DNA of 46,338 nt from assembly GCA_016744905.1 (NCBI GenBank), contig JADGDM010000016.1:1-46338 (forward strand). Reading direction: 5' to 3'. This document shows, in pieces, positions 26,996 to 35,679 of this stretch. The stretch is from Sulfurimonadaceae bacterium. GTDB lineage: Bacteria > Campylobacterota > Campylobacteria > Campylobacterales > Sulfurimonadaceae. The position numbers and the translations under genes were made by a program. Each line of letters starts with the position of its first letter. The stretch's first letter is position 1. Under the pieces are notes generated by a model, which saw only the letters and a list, made by a program, of their open reading frames with translations, did not search any database and was not told where the DNA came from.

Positions 26996-28222
26996 TTGAA
27001 TACTTATGTTACGATTTTTTTACTTATGTTCATTATAGGGTGTGCAGAAGATGTTTCTAGTGAATTATCTAGTGAGGAAAATATAGATAAAAATATCTAT
27101 TATGGGGATATTTTTAATGATGAAATCTTAATTATAGATAGAGAAACAATGCTATTAGAGAAAAGTATCACTTCTAATGCACACTATCCCTATGAAATTG
27201 CACAGGCACCCGATGCAGAGTTGGCTGTTATTAATAGAGATGATTTTCAAATTGGTTTGATGAAGGACTCTGCTATCACTTCAACGATAGACCTTCCATT
27301 TAAACCCCGATCAATTGCTATCAATGCGCACAATATCCTTGCCAGCAGTGTTAATGAATCCAGCGCCCTTATCATCAATAATCAAAGACTCTCTTCACTT
27401 TACGGTGATTCTACCTATACCTTACCAACCTCTTATGGGGGTGCAGGTGCTTCTGGACATCCTGTTTGGATTAATGAAAGTTATTTTTTACTTTTAGATA
27501 GAACAGAGAATGCCATTGAACTTTATAAACTAGGAGAGCATAAGCCTATCTCTAAACTTATCACCAAAAGCAGCGTGCATCATGTTATGAAAGAGGGAAA
27601 AACCTATTATGGAATTTGTGAAGGTGTACAAAATGGCAGCGCGCCAGGTGTTATAAAATTCACAGTAGCCTATGAAAAAATAACGCTTGATAAAGAGCGT
27701 CTAATTAGTGAGTTCACAGATGTAGTAAGTGACATTAATAGTTCAACTTGGGGTGCACATCATGGTGCGATACATCCAGATGGGCAACATCTGTACTTTG
27801 GTTCACGTGAAGGAAATATATTTGTTCTAGATCTTGAGACTTTAAATTTGGTTGATAATTTCAAATCAGGTTTGGGAATAGGCCATATTATATTTTATAA
27901 GAACTTACTGGTTACGACCAACCATTATGATAATTTCAAATCATTTTATAACAGTAAAAACCCAAAAAATAATATACTTGTCACAGACTTGTACTTTTCG
28001 GACAAAAGGTATGATGATATAGTTATGCAGTCACATACAACCCACATAGTTGATAACTATCTCTATTTTATGTTTAATGAAGATAATGGAAGTACTTTTT
28101 ATAAAATAGATTTAAAAGACGTTAATAATATTCATATTGACTCACAACTGAAGTTACCAGGCAGAAGAGCTTTAATGGGGAGCTTATTACAACTAAAAAC
28201 ACAAGCCTTGAGTGATATGTAG
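26996..28222 (+). CDS. Beta-propeller-like lipoprotein
   Basis: The 408-residue protein starts at TTG, with AAAGGA ending 5 bases upstream; this start gives a full signal peptide with lipobox IIGC (C16). The mature protein has repeated four-stranded blade-like segments (for example IYYGDIFNDEILIIDRET and HLYFGSREGNIFVLDLETLN), as in YVTN/quinoprotein-like propellers, and several His residues (ASGHP, SSVHHV, WGAHHGAIHPDG) that might bind a metal. The fold resembles proteins that bind metals or chaperone them on the outer face. The substrate is unknown. It is divergent from the chemoreceptor gene and precedes a ClbS-like gene by 21 bases. Confidence 0.68.
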   Translation: MNTYVTIFLLMFIIGCAEDVSSELSSEENIDKNIYYGDIFNDEILIIDRETMLLEKSITSNAHYPYEIAQAPDAELAVINRDDFQIGLMKDSAITSTIDLPFKPRSIAINAHNILASSVNESSALIINNQRLSSLYGDSTYTLPTSYGGAGASGHPVWINESYFLLLDRTENAIELYKLGEHKPISKLITKSSVHHVMKEGKTYYGICEGVQNGSAPGVIKFTVAYEKITLDKERLISEFTDVVSDINSSTWGAHHGAIHPDGQHLYFGSREGNIFVLDLETLNLVDNFKSGLGIGHIIFYKNLLVTTNHYDNFKSFYNSKNPKNNILVTDLYFSDKRYDDIVMQSHTTHIVDNYLYFMFNEDNGSTFYKIDLKDVNNIHIDSQLKLPGRRALMGSLLQLKTQALSDM

Positions 28223-28243
28223 TTTGATATTTAAAGGAACCTT

Positions 28244-28759
28244 ATGCCTAGACCTAAAAATAAAGATGAACTGATTTTTTTATCAAATGAAAACTTTGAT
28301 AAACTTTTTCTACTTATCAATTCATTTGATGAGAAGCAGAAAAAGAACACTTACATCTTTGATAATAATCGAGATAAAAATATTAGAGATATTTTAGTAC
28401 ATTTACATCATTGGCATCTTATGATGTTGCAGTGGCATCACATTGGAATGCAGGGAGAAAAAGCGCCCATGCCGGCGGAGGGTTATACTTGGAAAACTGT
28501 TCCTGAACTTAATAAAACCATTTGGAAGAAGTATCAAGAAACAAATTATGATGAGGCTGTAAAACTTATAAATTCCTCTTTTAAAGAGGTCCAAAAAGCT
28601 ATAAATACACACAATAATGAAGAACTTTTTGAGAAAAAAAGGTATAAATGGACGGGAACAACATCCATGGGATCATATTTTATATCTGCGACCTCCAGTC
28701 ACTATGATTGGGCAATGAAGTTGTTAAAAAAATATAAAAAAAGTATTAAAGAAGCTTAA
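28244..28759 (+). CDS. ClbS/DfsB-like four-helix protein
   Basis: The 171-residue protein is all helical and matches the ClbS/DfsB (DUF1706) family: MPRPKNKDELI start, HLHHWHLMMLQWH helix and a C-terminal SSHYDWAMKLLKK. ClbS is a cyclopropane hydrolase that protects against colibactin, but most family members have no known role and are DinB-like folds. AAGGAACC lies upstream of the ATG. It follows the lipoprotein gene closely and is probably co-transcribed. Its end overlaps the end of prmC on the other strand by 14 bases. Confidence 0.78.
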   Translation: MPRPKNKDELIFLSNENFDKLFLLINSFDEKQKKNTYIFDNNRDKNIRDILVHLHHWHLMMLQWHHIGMQGEKAPMPAEGYTWKTVPELNKTIWKKYQETNYDEAVKLINSSFKEVQKAINTHNNEELFEKKRYKWTGTTSMGSYFISATSSHYDWAMKLLKKYKKSIKEA

Positions 28760-29537
28760 GAATAAAACCACGATTGAAGCCTGCCAAATCATCATAAAAA
28801 CTTAAAGTATAATCGCTATTGTCTTGAAGATAGTTGGCAACCTTATCTTTTTGATCATAACCAAACTCACAAAAGAAGTAAGCAATACGGCGTGCAAGCA
28901 CTTCATCGATTAATGCTTTGACTATCTCGTCACCAACTTCTCCACCAAAGAGTGCTAAAGAAGGTTCATAATCAAGATTTGATTCTAGATCTGCGTCATT
29001 GGCAATGTAGGGAGGGTTAGAGACTAAAACATCTATCTGTTCACTATAGGGATCTAATAGTGAACCTAAACGAACCTCTATTTTATCCTCAACGTCTTTC
29101 TCTTTAAAGTTCTGTTTGGCTATTTCAATAGCATCTGGCGAAATATCTGAGGCAATAAATTGCGCATTTTTATAATTTTGTGCCAACAAGGTAGAGATTA
29201 TTCCACTGCCTACACCCACCTCTGCAAACTGAACGTCTGCATCTTTATCAATAAGCTTGAATACTTCATCCAATAAGAGCTCTGTTTCAGGTCTTGGAAT
29301 CAGAGCCCCCTCTTTAATAAAAAATTCTTGAGAATAGAAGCTGACTCTATTTGTGATATATTCATAGGGAATATTTTTAGCGCGCTGTGCGATGAGTTGA
29401 AGATAATTACTTTCCTGCTCCACTACAGTCTCTTGATTCATCATCAAATAAAGTTCATCTTTATTGAGATGAAACATGAGTAGTAGCTGCGCCTCACGTA
29501 AAGGACGCTCAAGGAAGTTTAACTCCAGCGTGGCCAC
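28746..29537 (-). CDS. prmC: Release-factor glutamine methyltransferase PrmC (HemK)
   Basis: The 263-residue protein has an N-terminal helical domain (about 1-70) and a SAM-dependent methyltransferase domain, with the glycine-rich AEVGVGSGIIS site and catalytic NPPY in VSNPPYIAN. It methylates the GGQ glutamine of release factors RF1 and RF2. The start is GTG; the N-terminus begins just before LREAQLLL, as family members do. It follows the M48 protease gene by 14 bases and is probably in the same operon. The length is slightly short of the usual 280 residues because of a shorter N-terminal domain. Confidence 0.9.
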   Translation of the reverse strand: MATLELNFLERPLREAQLLLMFHLNKDELYLMMNQETVVEQESNYLQLIAQRAKNIPYEYITNRVSFYSQEFFIKEGALIPRPETELLLDEVFKLIDKDADVQFAEVGVGSGIISTLLAQNYKNAQFIASDISPDAIEIAKQNFKEKDVEDKIEVRLGSLLDPYSEQIDVLVSNPPYIANDADLESNLDYEPSLALFGGEVGDEIVKALIDEVLARRIAYFFCEFGYDQKDKVANYLQDNSDYTLSFYDDLAGFNRGFILKLL

Positions 29538-29551
29538 ACGCAGAAGTTCTT

Positions 29552-30805
29552 TTACTGTTCTAGCGATGGAGATTCACCTTCTAGCGCGCTAGAGTTTTGT
29601 GACCCTTGAACACTTACACCTAAGGCTTTTAGCCGTTCAATCACAGGCGGATGGGTATAGTTAAAAAACATATACACAGGATGAGAAAGTGGAAAACTTT
29701 TATTTTCTGCTACCAGTTTTTTAAGCGCTTCTGCAAGATAAAGTTTACCACCAAGTTCAGCCCCTGTCTTATCTGCTTCAAATTCATTATGACGTGATAC
29801 CGCACCCATTAAAGGCATCATAAAATAAGACAAAATAGGCATCAATAAAATAAATAAAAGCATAATACTGGTTGATGATGTTGCAATACCCAACTCTAAA
29901 AATAGTGATTCAGGAATATTTCCAAAAATTGCAAACATCCCAAACATCATTGCGCCAACCATAGCGATATTTTTATAGATATCTCCATGAGCAAAGTGAC
30001 CCAGTTCATGACCAAGCACCGCTAAAAGTTCATAAGATGTTAGTTTTTCTAAAAGCGTATCAAATAAAACGACACGTTTAGTTTTTCCTAAACCACCAAA
30101 GTAAGCATTCAGTCTTGCATCACGTTTAGAGGCATCTGAGACAAATACACCAGAACTGACAAAGCCTGTCTTATCCATAAGTTCTTTAATTTTTGCATTT
30201 AAAGATTCATCTTCAAGTGGCGTGATTTTGTCAAAAAACATGGCTCTGATAGTAGGGAAAAGCATATTCACCAAGATGATAATTCCAAAAATAAAAGCAA
30301 AACTCCACAACCACCATAAAGCAAGGTTTTCCATAATTGCAAAGACACCCCAAATAATCAGCGCGCCAATAACAACGGTCATCACCAAAGAGATCAATGT
30401 ATCTTTAATAAACAGTCCCTGACCTGAACGGTTAAAACCAAATTTATCATCTAAAACAAATTTAGAGTACCAATCAAGTGGTAAAGAGATTATTGAATTA
30501 ATCAATATAAACCCAAGCACTATTGCGATGGCATTTAAAGTTGCATCTTGAAACAGTAAAGCATTTTCTATGAGTGTGATACCGCCCCCCATCCAAGCAA
30601 TAAAAATAATATACTCTACTAGAGTAGAGACCATGCTAAACTTCTCTTTAGCCACACTATAATTACCTGCTTCTAGATAATCTTTACTCGACATCAAAAA
30701 TGGAGATTGACGCTTAGCCACATTCACGTAGCCAATTTGCATCACACTGGTGTAGAGTTTAATCAAAATGTATAGTGAATATACAGCGATTACAGTCATT
30801 AACAT
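29552..30805 (-). CDS. M48 family membrane zinc metalloprotease (Ste24-like)
   Basis: The 417-residue protein has about seven membrane segments and an M48 catalytic domain, with the zinc motif HELGH at 266-270 in LAVLGHELGHFAHGD and a likely third ligand in HNEFEADKTG. Length and topology match Ste24/CAAX-protease-like enzymes more than the shorter HtpX. It probably removes damaged membrane proteins or processes a membrane substrate. AAGGA lies 5 bases before the ATG. The gene lies between a 63-residue membrane protein and prmC on the same strand. Confidence 0.88.
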   Translation of the reverse strand: MLMTVIAVYSLYILIKLYTSVMQIGYVNVAKRQSPFLMSSKDYLEAGNYSVAKEKFSMVSTLVEYIIFIAWMGGGITLIENALLFQDATLNAIAIVLGFILINSIISLPLDWYSKFVLDDKFGFNRSGQGLFIKDTLISLVMTVVIGALIIWGVFAIMENLALWWLWSFAFIFGIIILVNMLFPTIRAMFFDKITPLEDESLNAKIKELMDKTGFVSSGVFVSDASKRDARLNAYFGGLGKTKRVVLFDTLLEKLTSYELLAVLGHELGHFAHGDIYKNIAMVGAMMFGMFAIFGNIPESLFLELGIATSSTSIMLLFILLMPILSYFMMPLMGAVSRHNEFEADKTGAELGGKLYLAEALKKLVAENKSFPLSHPVYMFFNYTHPPVIERLKALGVSVQGSQNSSALEGESPSLEQ

Positions 30806-30817
30806 CTAAGTCCTTCT

Positions 30818-31009
30818 TTATTTAAGAGGTATACTCTTAACTATATTTTCTGTCTTTATTGTGTCTTCTGGTCCATCATATACAAATTTAGCGATACCAA
30901 ATATTGAGCCGATAATTAAGCCAGCCATAATCACAGCCAAAACAACCCGTTTTTTTTCACCACCTAAGGTGTTATAATCTTCAATATCATTTAATGTAGG
31001 TTCACTCAT
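30818..31009 (-). CDS. Small single-pass membrane protein
   Basis: From the ATG at 31009, which has AAGGA 7 bases upstream, the protein is 63 residues: a soluble acidic N-terminus (1-17), KKR, one membrane segment (about 21-41) and a short outer tail. A longer reading from upstream is possible, but it lacks a ribosome binding site. I recognise no family. It precedes the M48 protease gene by 12 bases and may be an accessory subunit or substrate. A Fur-box-like sequence lies 43 bases upstream. Confidence 0.65.
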   Translation of the reverse strand: MSEPTLNDIEDYNTLGGEKKRVVLAVIMAGLIIGSIFGIAKFVYDGPEDTIKTENIVKSIPLK

Positions 31010-31052
31010 AATTAATTCCTTGTCTATATATTTATACGAAATATACAATCAA

Positions 31053-31071
31053 GTTAATAATAATCATTATC
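31053..31071. promoter_or_regulatory. Fur-box-like sequence upstream of small membrane protein gene
   Basis: The 19 bases match the classical E. coli-type Fur box at 17 positions and end in the full half-site AATCATTATC. It lies 44 bases before the ATG of the small membrane protein, with a plausible TATAAA -10 between. In an AT-rich genome such matches can be accidental, and Campylobacter Fur boxes differ in detail, so iron control of this operon is only a proposal. Confidence 0.4.
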
Positions 31072-31132
31072 TATTAAGAAACTAAGCTGACGAGCTAAGT
31101 TTACTTTTTAAATACTTATTTCGTCATATATT

Positions 31133-32701
31133 TTATTGAGCAAACTCAATACTACGACTCTCACGTATTACATTTACTTTTATCTCACCAGGATATGAAA
31201 CACTTGCCTCAATATCGGCAGCAATCTCTTTAGCAACTAAAATCATCTCATCATCATTCACCAATGTTGCATTCACAATTACACGAATTTCACGACCTGC
31301 GTTAATAGCGTAGGCTTGTTTCACTCCTGCTTTTTGAGAGGCAATCTCTTCGATCTCTGTTACGCGCTTAAGATATGATTCTAAAACCTCACGTCTTGCA
31401 CCAGGGCGCGCTGCAGAGAGGGCGTCAGCAGCACAAACAGCGCCACACTCTACACTTTTCACCTCTTCTTGACCATGATGGGCATAGATGGCATTAATAA
31501 CCACGTCATCTTCATGATATTTACGACATATTTCAGCCCCTAAATCAACATGATTTCCATCATGATCATGCGTGAGTGCTTTACCTATATCGTGCAACAA
31601 TCCGGCGCGCTTAGCAAGTATCGGATCACCGCCCATTTCTGCGGCCATCACACCAGCGAGATGAGCAACCTCTAAGGTATGTGCCAAAGCATTTTGACCA
31701 TACGAAGCGCGGTAACGTAGACGACCAAGTAGCTTGGTGAGTTCTGGATGCATGACACCGATGTTCAATTTAAAAAGAATATCTTCACCCTCTTTAAGCA
31801 CACCTGTCTCAAATTCATCATTTACTTTTTCAAAGATCTCTTCAATACGACCGGGATGAATTCTTCCATCTTCAATTAAAAGTTCTAATGTTTTTGAAGC
31901 GATTGCTCTACGGTAAAGATTAAAACTACTGACTACAATAGCATTGGGAGTATCATCAATAATAATATCCACACCCAATAACATCTCTAAGGTACGAATA
32001 TTTCGACCCTCTTTACCAATGATACGCCCTTTAAGTTCGTCATTATCAAGGTGTACGGTATTTACCAGACGCTCTTGTGCAAATTCTCCCGCAAAACGGC
32101 TTGTTGCTTGTGCCAAAATATAGTTCACTCTTTTTTTAGAGTCCTCTTTGGCTTCACTTTCAATACGTCTAACCACATGTGCAATATCTGCACGTGAACG
32201 TTCTTCTACCTGAGAGAGAAGCAGTGTTTTTGCTTCATCTTGTGTCATCCCAGCCGCTGATTCAACATGGTTCATCGCCTCTGTTAGGCGTTTTTCATAA
32301 TCAACTTTCAAAGACTCTAAAGCTTTCTCATTTCGACTTAGATTAAGACGTTCTGAACTTACTTTTGCACTATCATCTTGAATTTTTCTACGTTCTAATT
32401 CTGTAAAACGTACCAACTCTTTTTCTGCTCGTGTAATCTCATCTTCACGTAAGATAAGATCTTCTTTAGCGCGCTGCGCTGCCTCATCATAGTGTTTTTT
32501 TGCCTGTAACTCTATCTCTTGCGCTTTTAATTCTGTTTTATGTAACAAGACTTCCGCCTCGTTTTCAATCACACTTGCCTTTGCTTTAGCTTGATCAACA
32601 TAAATCGTAAAATTGGCAGAACTTAGTTTTTTAGAGACAAAAAAGCCTACGACTCCGCTTAGAGTGGCTATACCACCTCCTAAGAGAACTTCGTTCAACA
32701 T
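31133..32701 (-). CDS. rny: Ribonuclease Y
   Basis: The 522-residue endoribonuclease has an N-terminal membrane anchor (about 5-24), a long coiled coil (about 28-190), a KH RNA-binding domain (about 205-275) with IGKEGRNIRTLE, and an HD phosphohydrolase domain (about 330-430) with LLHDIGKA. Length and order fit the family (about 520 residues). It starts bulk mRNA decay from the inner membrane. The ATG is preceded by AAGGA. Its start overlaps the end of the cyclo-ligase gene by 71 bases in a different frame, so the two are coupled. Confidence 0.95.
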   Translation of the reverse strand: MLNEVLLGGGIATLSGVVGFFVSKKLSSANFTIYVDQAKAKASVIENEAEVLLHKTELKAQEIELQAKKHYDEAAQRAKEDLILREDEITRAEKELVRFTELERRKIQDDSAKVSSERLNLSRNEKALESLKVDYEKRLTEAMNHVESAAGMTQDEAKTLLLSQVEERSRADIAHVVRRIESEAKEDSKKRVNYILAQATSRFAGEFAQERLVNTVHLDNDELKGRIIGKEGRNIRTLEMLLGVDIIIDDTPNAIVVSSFNLYRRAIASKTLELLIEDGRIHPGRIEEIFEKVNDEFETGVLKEGEDILFKLNIGVMHPELTKLLGRLRYRASYGQNALAHTLEVAHLAGVMAAEMGGDPILAKRAGLLHDIGKALTHDHDGNHVDLGAEICRKYHEDDVVINAIYAHHGQEEVKSVECGAVCAADALSAARPGARREVLESYLKRVTEIEEIASQKAGVKQAYAINAGREIRVIVNATLVNDDEMILVAKEIAADIEASVSYPGEIKVNVIRESRSIEFAQ

Positions 32702-33257
32702 TTTTAATCCTTGTTTTACGATAACTCGCCTCAGGCGTGATTAGAAAATCTGCATCAATATCATGTGCATCACAAACGTTTAAGTCTGTCATGCATAAAC
32801 ACGGTTGGATAAATATTTTTATAGGTTTATCATTCAGTTGTTCAAAGAAACGATCATACATTCCTTTGCCATATCCAACACGTTTTGCTTCTCTATCAAG
32901 CCCAATTATAGGGATTATCGCTATATCTATTTTATTTATATTTTTTAATGAATTACCCGGTTCATAAATTCCATATTTTTTCTTTTTTAAGGGGTGCCTA
33001 AATGTTACCATCTTAAAGCTGTCGCCTTCCATAAAAGGGGCAAAGAGGTTCACACTTTTTCTCAGTTCTTTTATAAGCGGTGAAATATTCACTTCGAAAC
33101 CAAAAGGGATATAAATCAGCACATTTTTAGCACCCGATTTTTTTACAAAATTTAGTAGTTTATCATTTAAAAGGTGCTCTTTATAAAGACTATTATGACG
33201 ACTTTTAGAACGATTGAATTTGATACATTGTTCTCTAAACTCTGCTTTATTCATCAT
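32631..33257 (-). CDS. 5-formyltetrahydrofolate cyclo-ligase
   Basis: The 208-residue enzyme converts 5-formyl-THF to 5,10-methenyl-THF using ATP. Family features include the N-terminal SKSRHN-type basic helix, IYIPFGFEVNISPLI, the nucleotide/folate loop RVGYGKGMYDRF (about 128-139) and the terminal DADFLITPE. About 25 residues follow that usual end; this tail is basic and lies in the overlap with rny, so it is probably a by-product of the overlapped coding. The start is the first of two ATGs, with AAGG 9 bases upstream. It is divergent from the thioredoxin gene. Confidence 0.88.
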   Translation of the reverse strand: MMNKAEFREQCIKFNRSKSRHNSLYKEHLLNDKLLNFVKKSGAKNVLIYIPFGFEVNISPLIKELRKSVNLFAPFMEGDSFKMVTFRHPLKKKKYGIYEPGNSLKNINKIDIAIIPIIGLDREAKRVGYGKGMYDRFFEQLNDKPIKIFIQPCLCMTDLNVCDAHDIDADFLITPEASYRKTRIKNVERSSLRRWYSHSKRSRRLFCL

Positions 33258-33277
33258 GTGTCTTAACCTTCATTAGA

Positions 33278-33283
33278 TATAAT
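33278..33283 (+). promoter_or_regulatory. -10 box of the thioredoxin-ftsY unit
   Basis: A perfect TATAAT lies 27 bases before the ATG of the thioredoxin lipoprotein gene in the divergent spacer. No strong -35 box is visible. It likely drives the thioredoxin gene and ftsY, which follows with no gap. Confidence 0.55.
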
Positions 33284-33310
33284 TCTCAAAATTATAACAA
33301 AAGGCATTAA

Positions 33311-33868
33311 ATGTTTAACAAATTTTTATTAATCTCAGCACTTTCACTTTCAGTTTTCTTTACCGCTTGTAGCGATGACAGCAGTAGTGAAGAAGCAAAT
33401 AGCATGATTTCAGGTAAAAAGTATTCACTTAAAAGTTTGGATAACAAGACTTATGTAGTCCACAAAGAGGGTGAACAGTATAAAATGATAGGCCACGAAG
33501 GCAAAATTATTATTTTTGATCTCTTTGCAACTTGGTGCCCACCATGTCGCACAACTGCACCACATTTAGCTTCACTACAAAAGAAGTTTCCAGATGAAGT
33601 ACTTATCTTAGGGACAACTATCGAAACAGATAAAACAAATGCACAACTACAAAGTTTTGTAGAGAAGTATAGTGCACATTACACCATGGTAAATGGAATA
33701 GACAACCTTCCACTAGCACGTGCTATTGCCAGTTCAACGGGTGTTGGACAAAGTTTTCCAATTCCTTTAATGGTGATGTATAAAGATGGTACCTATATCA
33801 CGCACTATGTTGGTGCTGTTCAAGAAGAGATGATCGAAGCGGACATTAAAAAAGCTCTAGGAAAATAG
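33311..33868 (+). CDS. TlpA-like thioredoxin-fold lipoprotein
   Basis: The 185-residue protein has a signal peptide with lipobox FTAC (C20), a Ser/Glu-rich linker (about 21-32) and a TlpA/ResA-like thioredoxin fold (about 40-185) with the redox motif CPPC (C76, C79) in ATWCPPCR and a cis-proline region near FPIPLMV. It should act as a membrane-anchored periplasmic disulfide reductase, for example in cytochrome c maturation. The stop codon directly abuts the ftsY ATG. The placement next to ftsY and the cyclo-ligase gene is, as I recall, conserved in Campylobacter. Confidence 0.88.
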   Translation: MFNKFLLISALSLSVFFTACSDDSSSEEANSMISGKKYSLKSLDNKTYVVHKEGEQYKMIGHEGKIIIFDLFATWCPPCRTTAPHLASLQKKFPDEVLILGTTIETDKTNAQLQSFVEKYSAHYTMVNGIDNLPLARAIASSTGVGQSFPIPLMVMYKDGTYITHYVGAVQEEMIEADIKKALGK

Positions 33869-34966
33869 ATGTTTGGCTTTATTAAAAAAAGTTTAACAAA
33901 GACCGTTAAAGCCATCGAAACAGTGGCACCAAAAAAACGTTCAAAAATCCCAAAAGATGAGCTTGAAGATATTTTACTTGAAGCAGACATCGAATACGAC
34001 CTCATTGAAATTATTATGCGCGAGCTTTATCAAGATGAAGTTACACGTGAACAGTTAGAGTCAAAACTTCTGACCACACTTTCATATACAACTTATGAAA
34101 AACCTCAGGTAGAAAAACCTTTTGTTGATTTAATAATAGGTGTTAATGGCGCCGGAAAAACAACCTCAATAGGTAAACTTTCGCACTACTTTAAAAGCAA
34201 TGGAGAGAGCGTACTTTTAGGCGCTTCAGATACTTTTAGAGCCGCAGCCATTGAACAGTTGACGCGCTGGGCTGAGAAACTTGATATTCCTATTGTCTCT
34301 TCACGCCAAGGTCATGATCCATCAGCCGTTGCTTATGACGCTATAGAGTCAGCAAAAGCGAAGAATATCGACCACGTTATCATTGATACGGCAGGTCGTC
34401 TACATACGCAAACAAATCTCTCCAATGAACTTAAAAAAATAGTTCGTATATGTGATAAAGCCCACAGTGGCGCACCACATAGAAAGATGTTGATTTTAGA
34501 TGGTACGCAAGGGAACTCAGCCATTGCCCAAGCCAAAGCTTTTAATGACATCGTTGATGTTGATGGTATCATTATTACCAAACTTGATGGTACCGCAAAG
34601 GGTGGATCAGTTTTTAGTATCGCCTACGCACTTAAACTGCCTATCTTGTTTATCGGGGTCGGTGAAAATGAAGCCGACTTGGTACCTTTTAATAAGTATG
34701 AATTTGTCGAAGGACTTCTTGACGCTATTTATACGATTGAGGAAGTTGTTGAAAACTCATCATTAGACTCTATCACACAAGAGGTACGTAACAAGCTTTA
34801 CAGACTTATGAGTGATGATGGCTTTGATGCGCTCTCAAAACACTTTGTACGTGAGCGCGCTACATGGAAAGAGTTTAAAATTATCGCCAACAATAACCTT
34901 AACCAATTTGAGATTAAAGATCAAGACACAATATTAAAAATTTATAAATTGGAAGATATTAAATAG
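33869..34966 (+). CDS. ftsY: Signal recognition particle receptor FtsY
   Basis: The 365-residue SRP receptor lacks the long acidic A domain of E. coli FtsY and begins with a short amphipathic basic segment (about 1-28), as in other Campylobacterota. The NG domain follows: the N helix bundle (about 30-85), G1 GVNGAGKTTSIGKL (about 92), the DTFRAAA element, G3 DTAGR, G4 TKLDGTAKGG and the terminal closing helix. It docks ribosome-nascent chain complexes at the membrane. No base separates it from the thioredoxin gene. Directly after its stop the conserved synteny is interrupted by gene debris. Confidence 0.96.
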   Translation: MFGFIKKSLTKTVKAIETVAPKKRSKIPKDELEDILLEADIEYDLIEIIMRELYQDEVTREQLESKLLTTLSYTTYEKPQVEKPFVDLIIGVNGAGKTTSIGKLSHYFKSNGESVLLGASDTFRAAAIEQLTRWAEKLDIPIVSSRQGHDPSAVAYDAIESAKAKNIDHVIIDTAGRLHTQTNLSNELKKIVRICDKAHSGAPHRKMLILDGTQGNSAIAQAKAFNDIVDVDGIIITKLDGTAKGGSVFSIAYALKLPILFIGVGENEADLVPFNKYEFVEGLLDAIYTIEEVVENSSLDSITQEVRNKLYRLMSDDGFDALSKHFVRERATWKEFKIIANNNLNQFEIKDQDTILKIYKLEDIK

Positions 34967-35359
34967 TTAATAGGAGACCGTTGTATCTAAATTGTTTCCA
35001 AGATTGAAGTTAACTCCTAAATATATGCTAATCGCAGGAGAGTATGTTCTTTTTGTAGAATCGTTAGTCAGTTGATAACTATAAGGAGAGCTATTAAGTC
35101 TGAGTAATAGATCCACTCCTGTAGCAACGTCAAAATAACTGTTTATTCTATATGCCAATCCCAGTCCTGCAGAAAATGTACCTGTTATACCGGTATAGCT
35201 TATCTGCTCAACACTATAAGAATAAACCTCAGCCGAAGAAGCAAGTTGACAATATGGATATACATTTTTCATAAACTTTGAATACGCATCTTTATATAGT
35301 AGTCCCAACTTTCCATAGCCAGAACCTATTCCATCAGGATATATTTCTAGAAAGCAAAT
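34967..35359 (-). pseudogene. Fragment of an outer-membrane beta-barrel protein (C-terminal part)
   Basis: The minus-strand frame is open from about 35359 to the stop at 34967. It encodes alternating aromatic and small residues typical of membrane strands (GTFSAGLGLAYRINSYFDV, SPAISIYLGVNFNLG). There is no start codon with a ribosome binding site and no signal peptide; the only in-frame starts are internal TTG-type codons (one at 35308). Readable similarity to a barrel continues to about 35340, where the sequence turns into the antitoxin-like remnant on the plus strand. It is best seen as the 3' end of a gene cut off by recombination. The parent family is unknown. Confidence 0.55.
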
Positions 35360-35366
35360 TCAAGCA

Positions 35367-35453
35367 ATGTCAAGTGATGAAATGGTTTTAGATGACATTA
35401 AAGAGATTCAAAAAGACTTTAAGTACGTAGATAGCGAACTTGATGCAATTTAA
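35367..35453 (+). pseudogene. Antitoxin C-terminal remnant upstream of MazF-like gene
   Basis: In frame with an ATG at 35367, a 28-residue acidic helical peptide (MSSDEMVLDDIKEIQKDF and more) ends at TAA 35451-35453. It overlaps the ATG of the MazF-like frame by 11 bases, as antitoxin and toxin genes commonly do. The same frame continues upstream only to 35319, into the outer-membrane protein fragment. The likely N-terminal DNA-binding part is gone. The assignment rests on position, size and charge, not on a recognised motif. Confidence 0.45.
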
Positions 35454-35679
35454 TATATACTGGGCAAACTTAAACCCAGTACAAGGAAGAGAACAAGCAG
35501 GACATAGGCCTGTACTAATTATCTCAAATGATATAGAAAATCAACTTGATATTATCACTATCATTCCCATCACATCAAAAAGACAGGACGTAAAATCTAT
35601 CCTAAAATCTAAAATATGTCTATATGCAACAAATCAGCACTATATTTATTTATCTAGCTATACTTCAAATACAAAATAG
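35443..35679 (+). pseudogene. MazF/PemK-type toxin remnant, C-terminal half lost
   Basis: From the ATG at 35443, which overlaps the antitoxin end, 78 codons are open. Residues 1-50 are a clear MazF/PemK endoribonuclease N-terminus (IYWANLNPVQGREQAGHRPV, then LIISND and TIIPITSK). After that the frame gives a low-complexity tail instead of the usual second half. A few bases further on another frame reads GRKIYPKI, which resembles the next segment of MazF proteins, so a frameshift and deletion are likely. Intact members are about 110 residues. radA starts 12 bases later. Confidence 0.65.

Noticed and set aside
31079-31102. Hairpin after rny as an intrinsic terminator
   Set aside because: The arms have a mismatch and no T-run follows on the minus strand; support is too weak.
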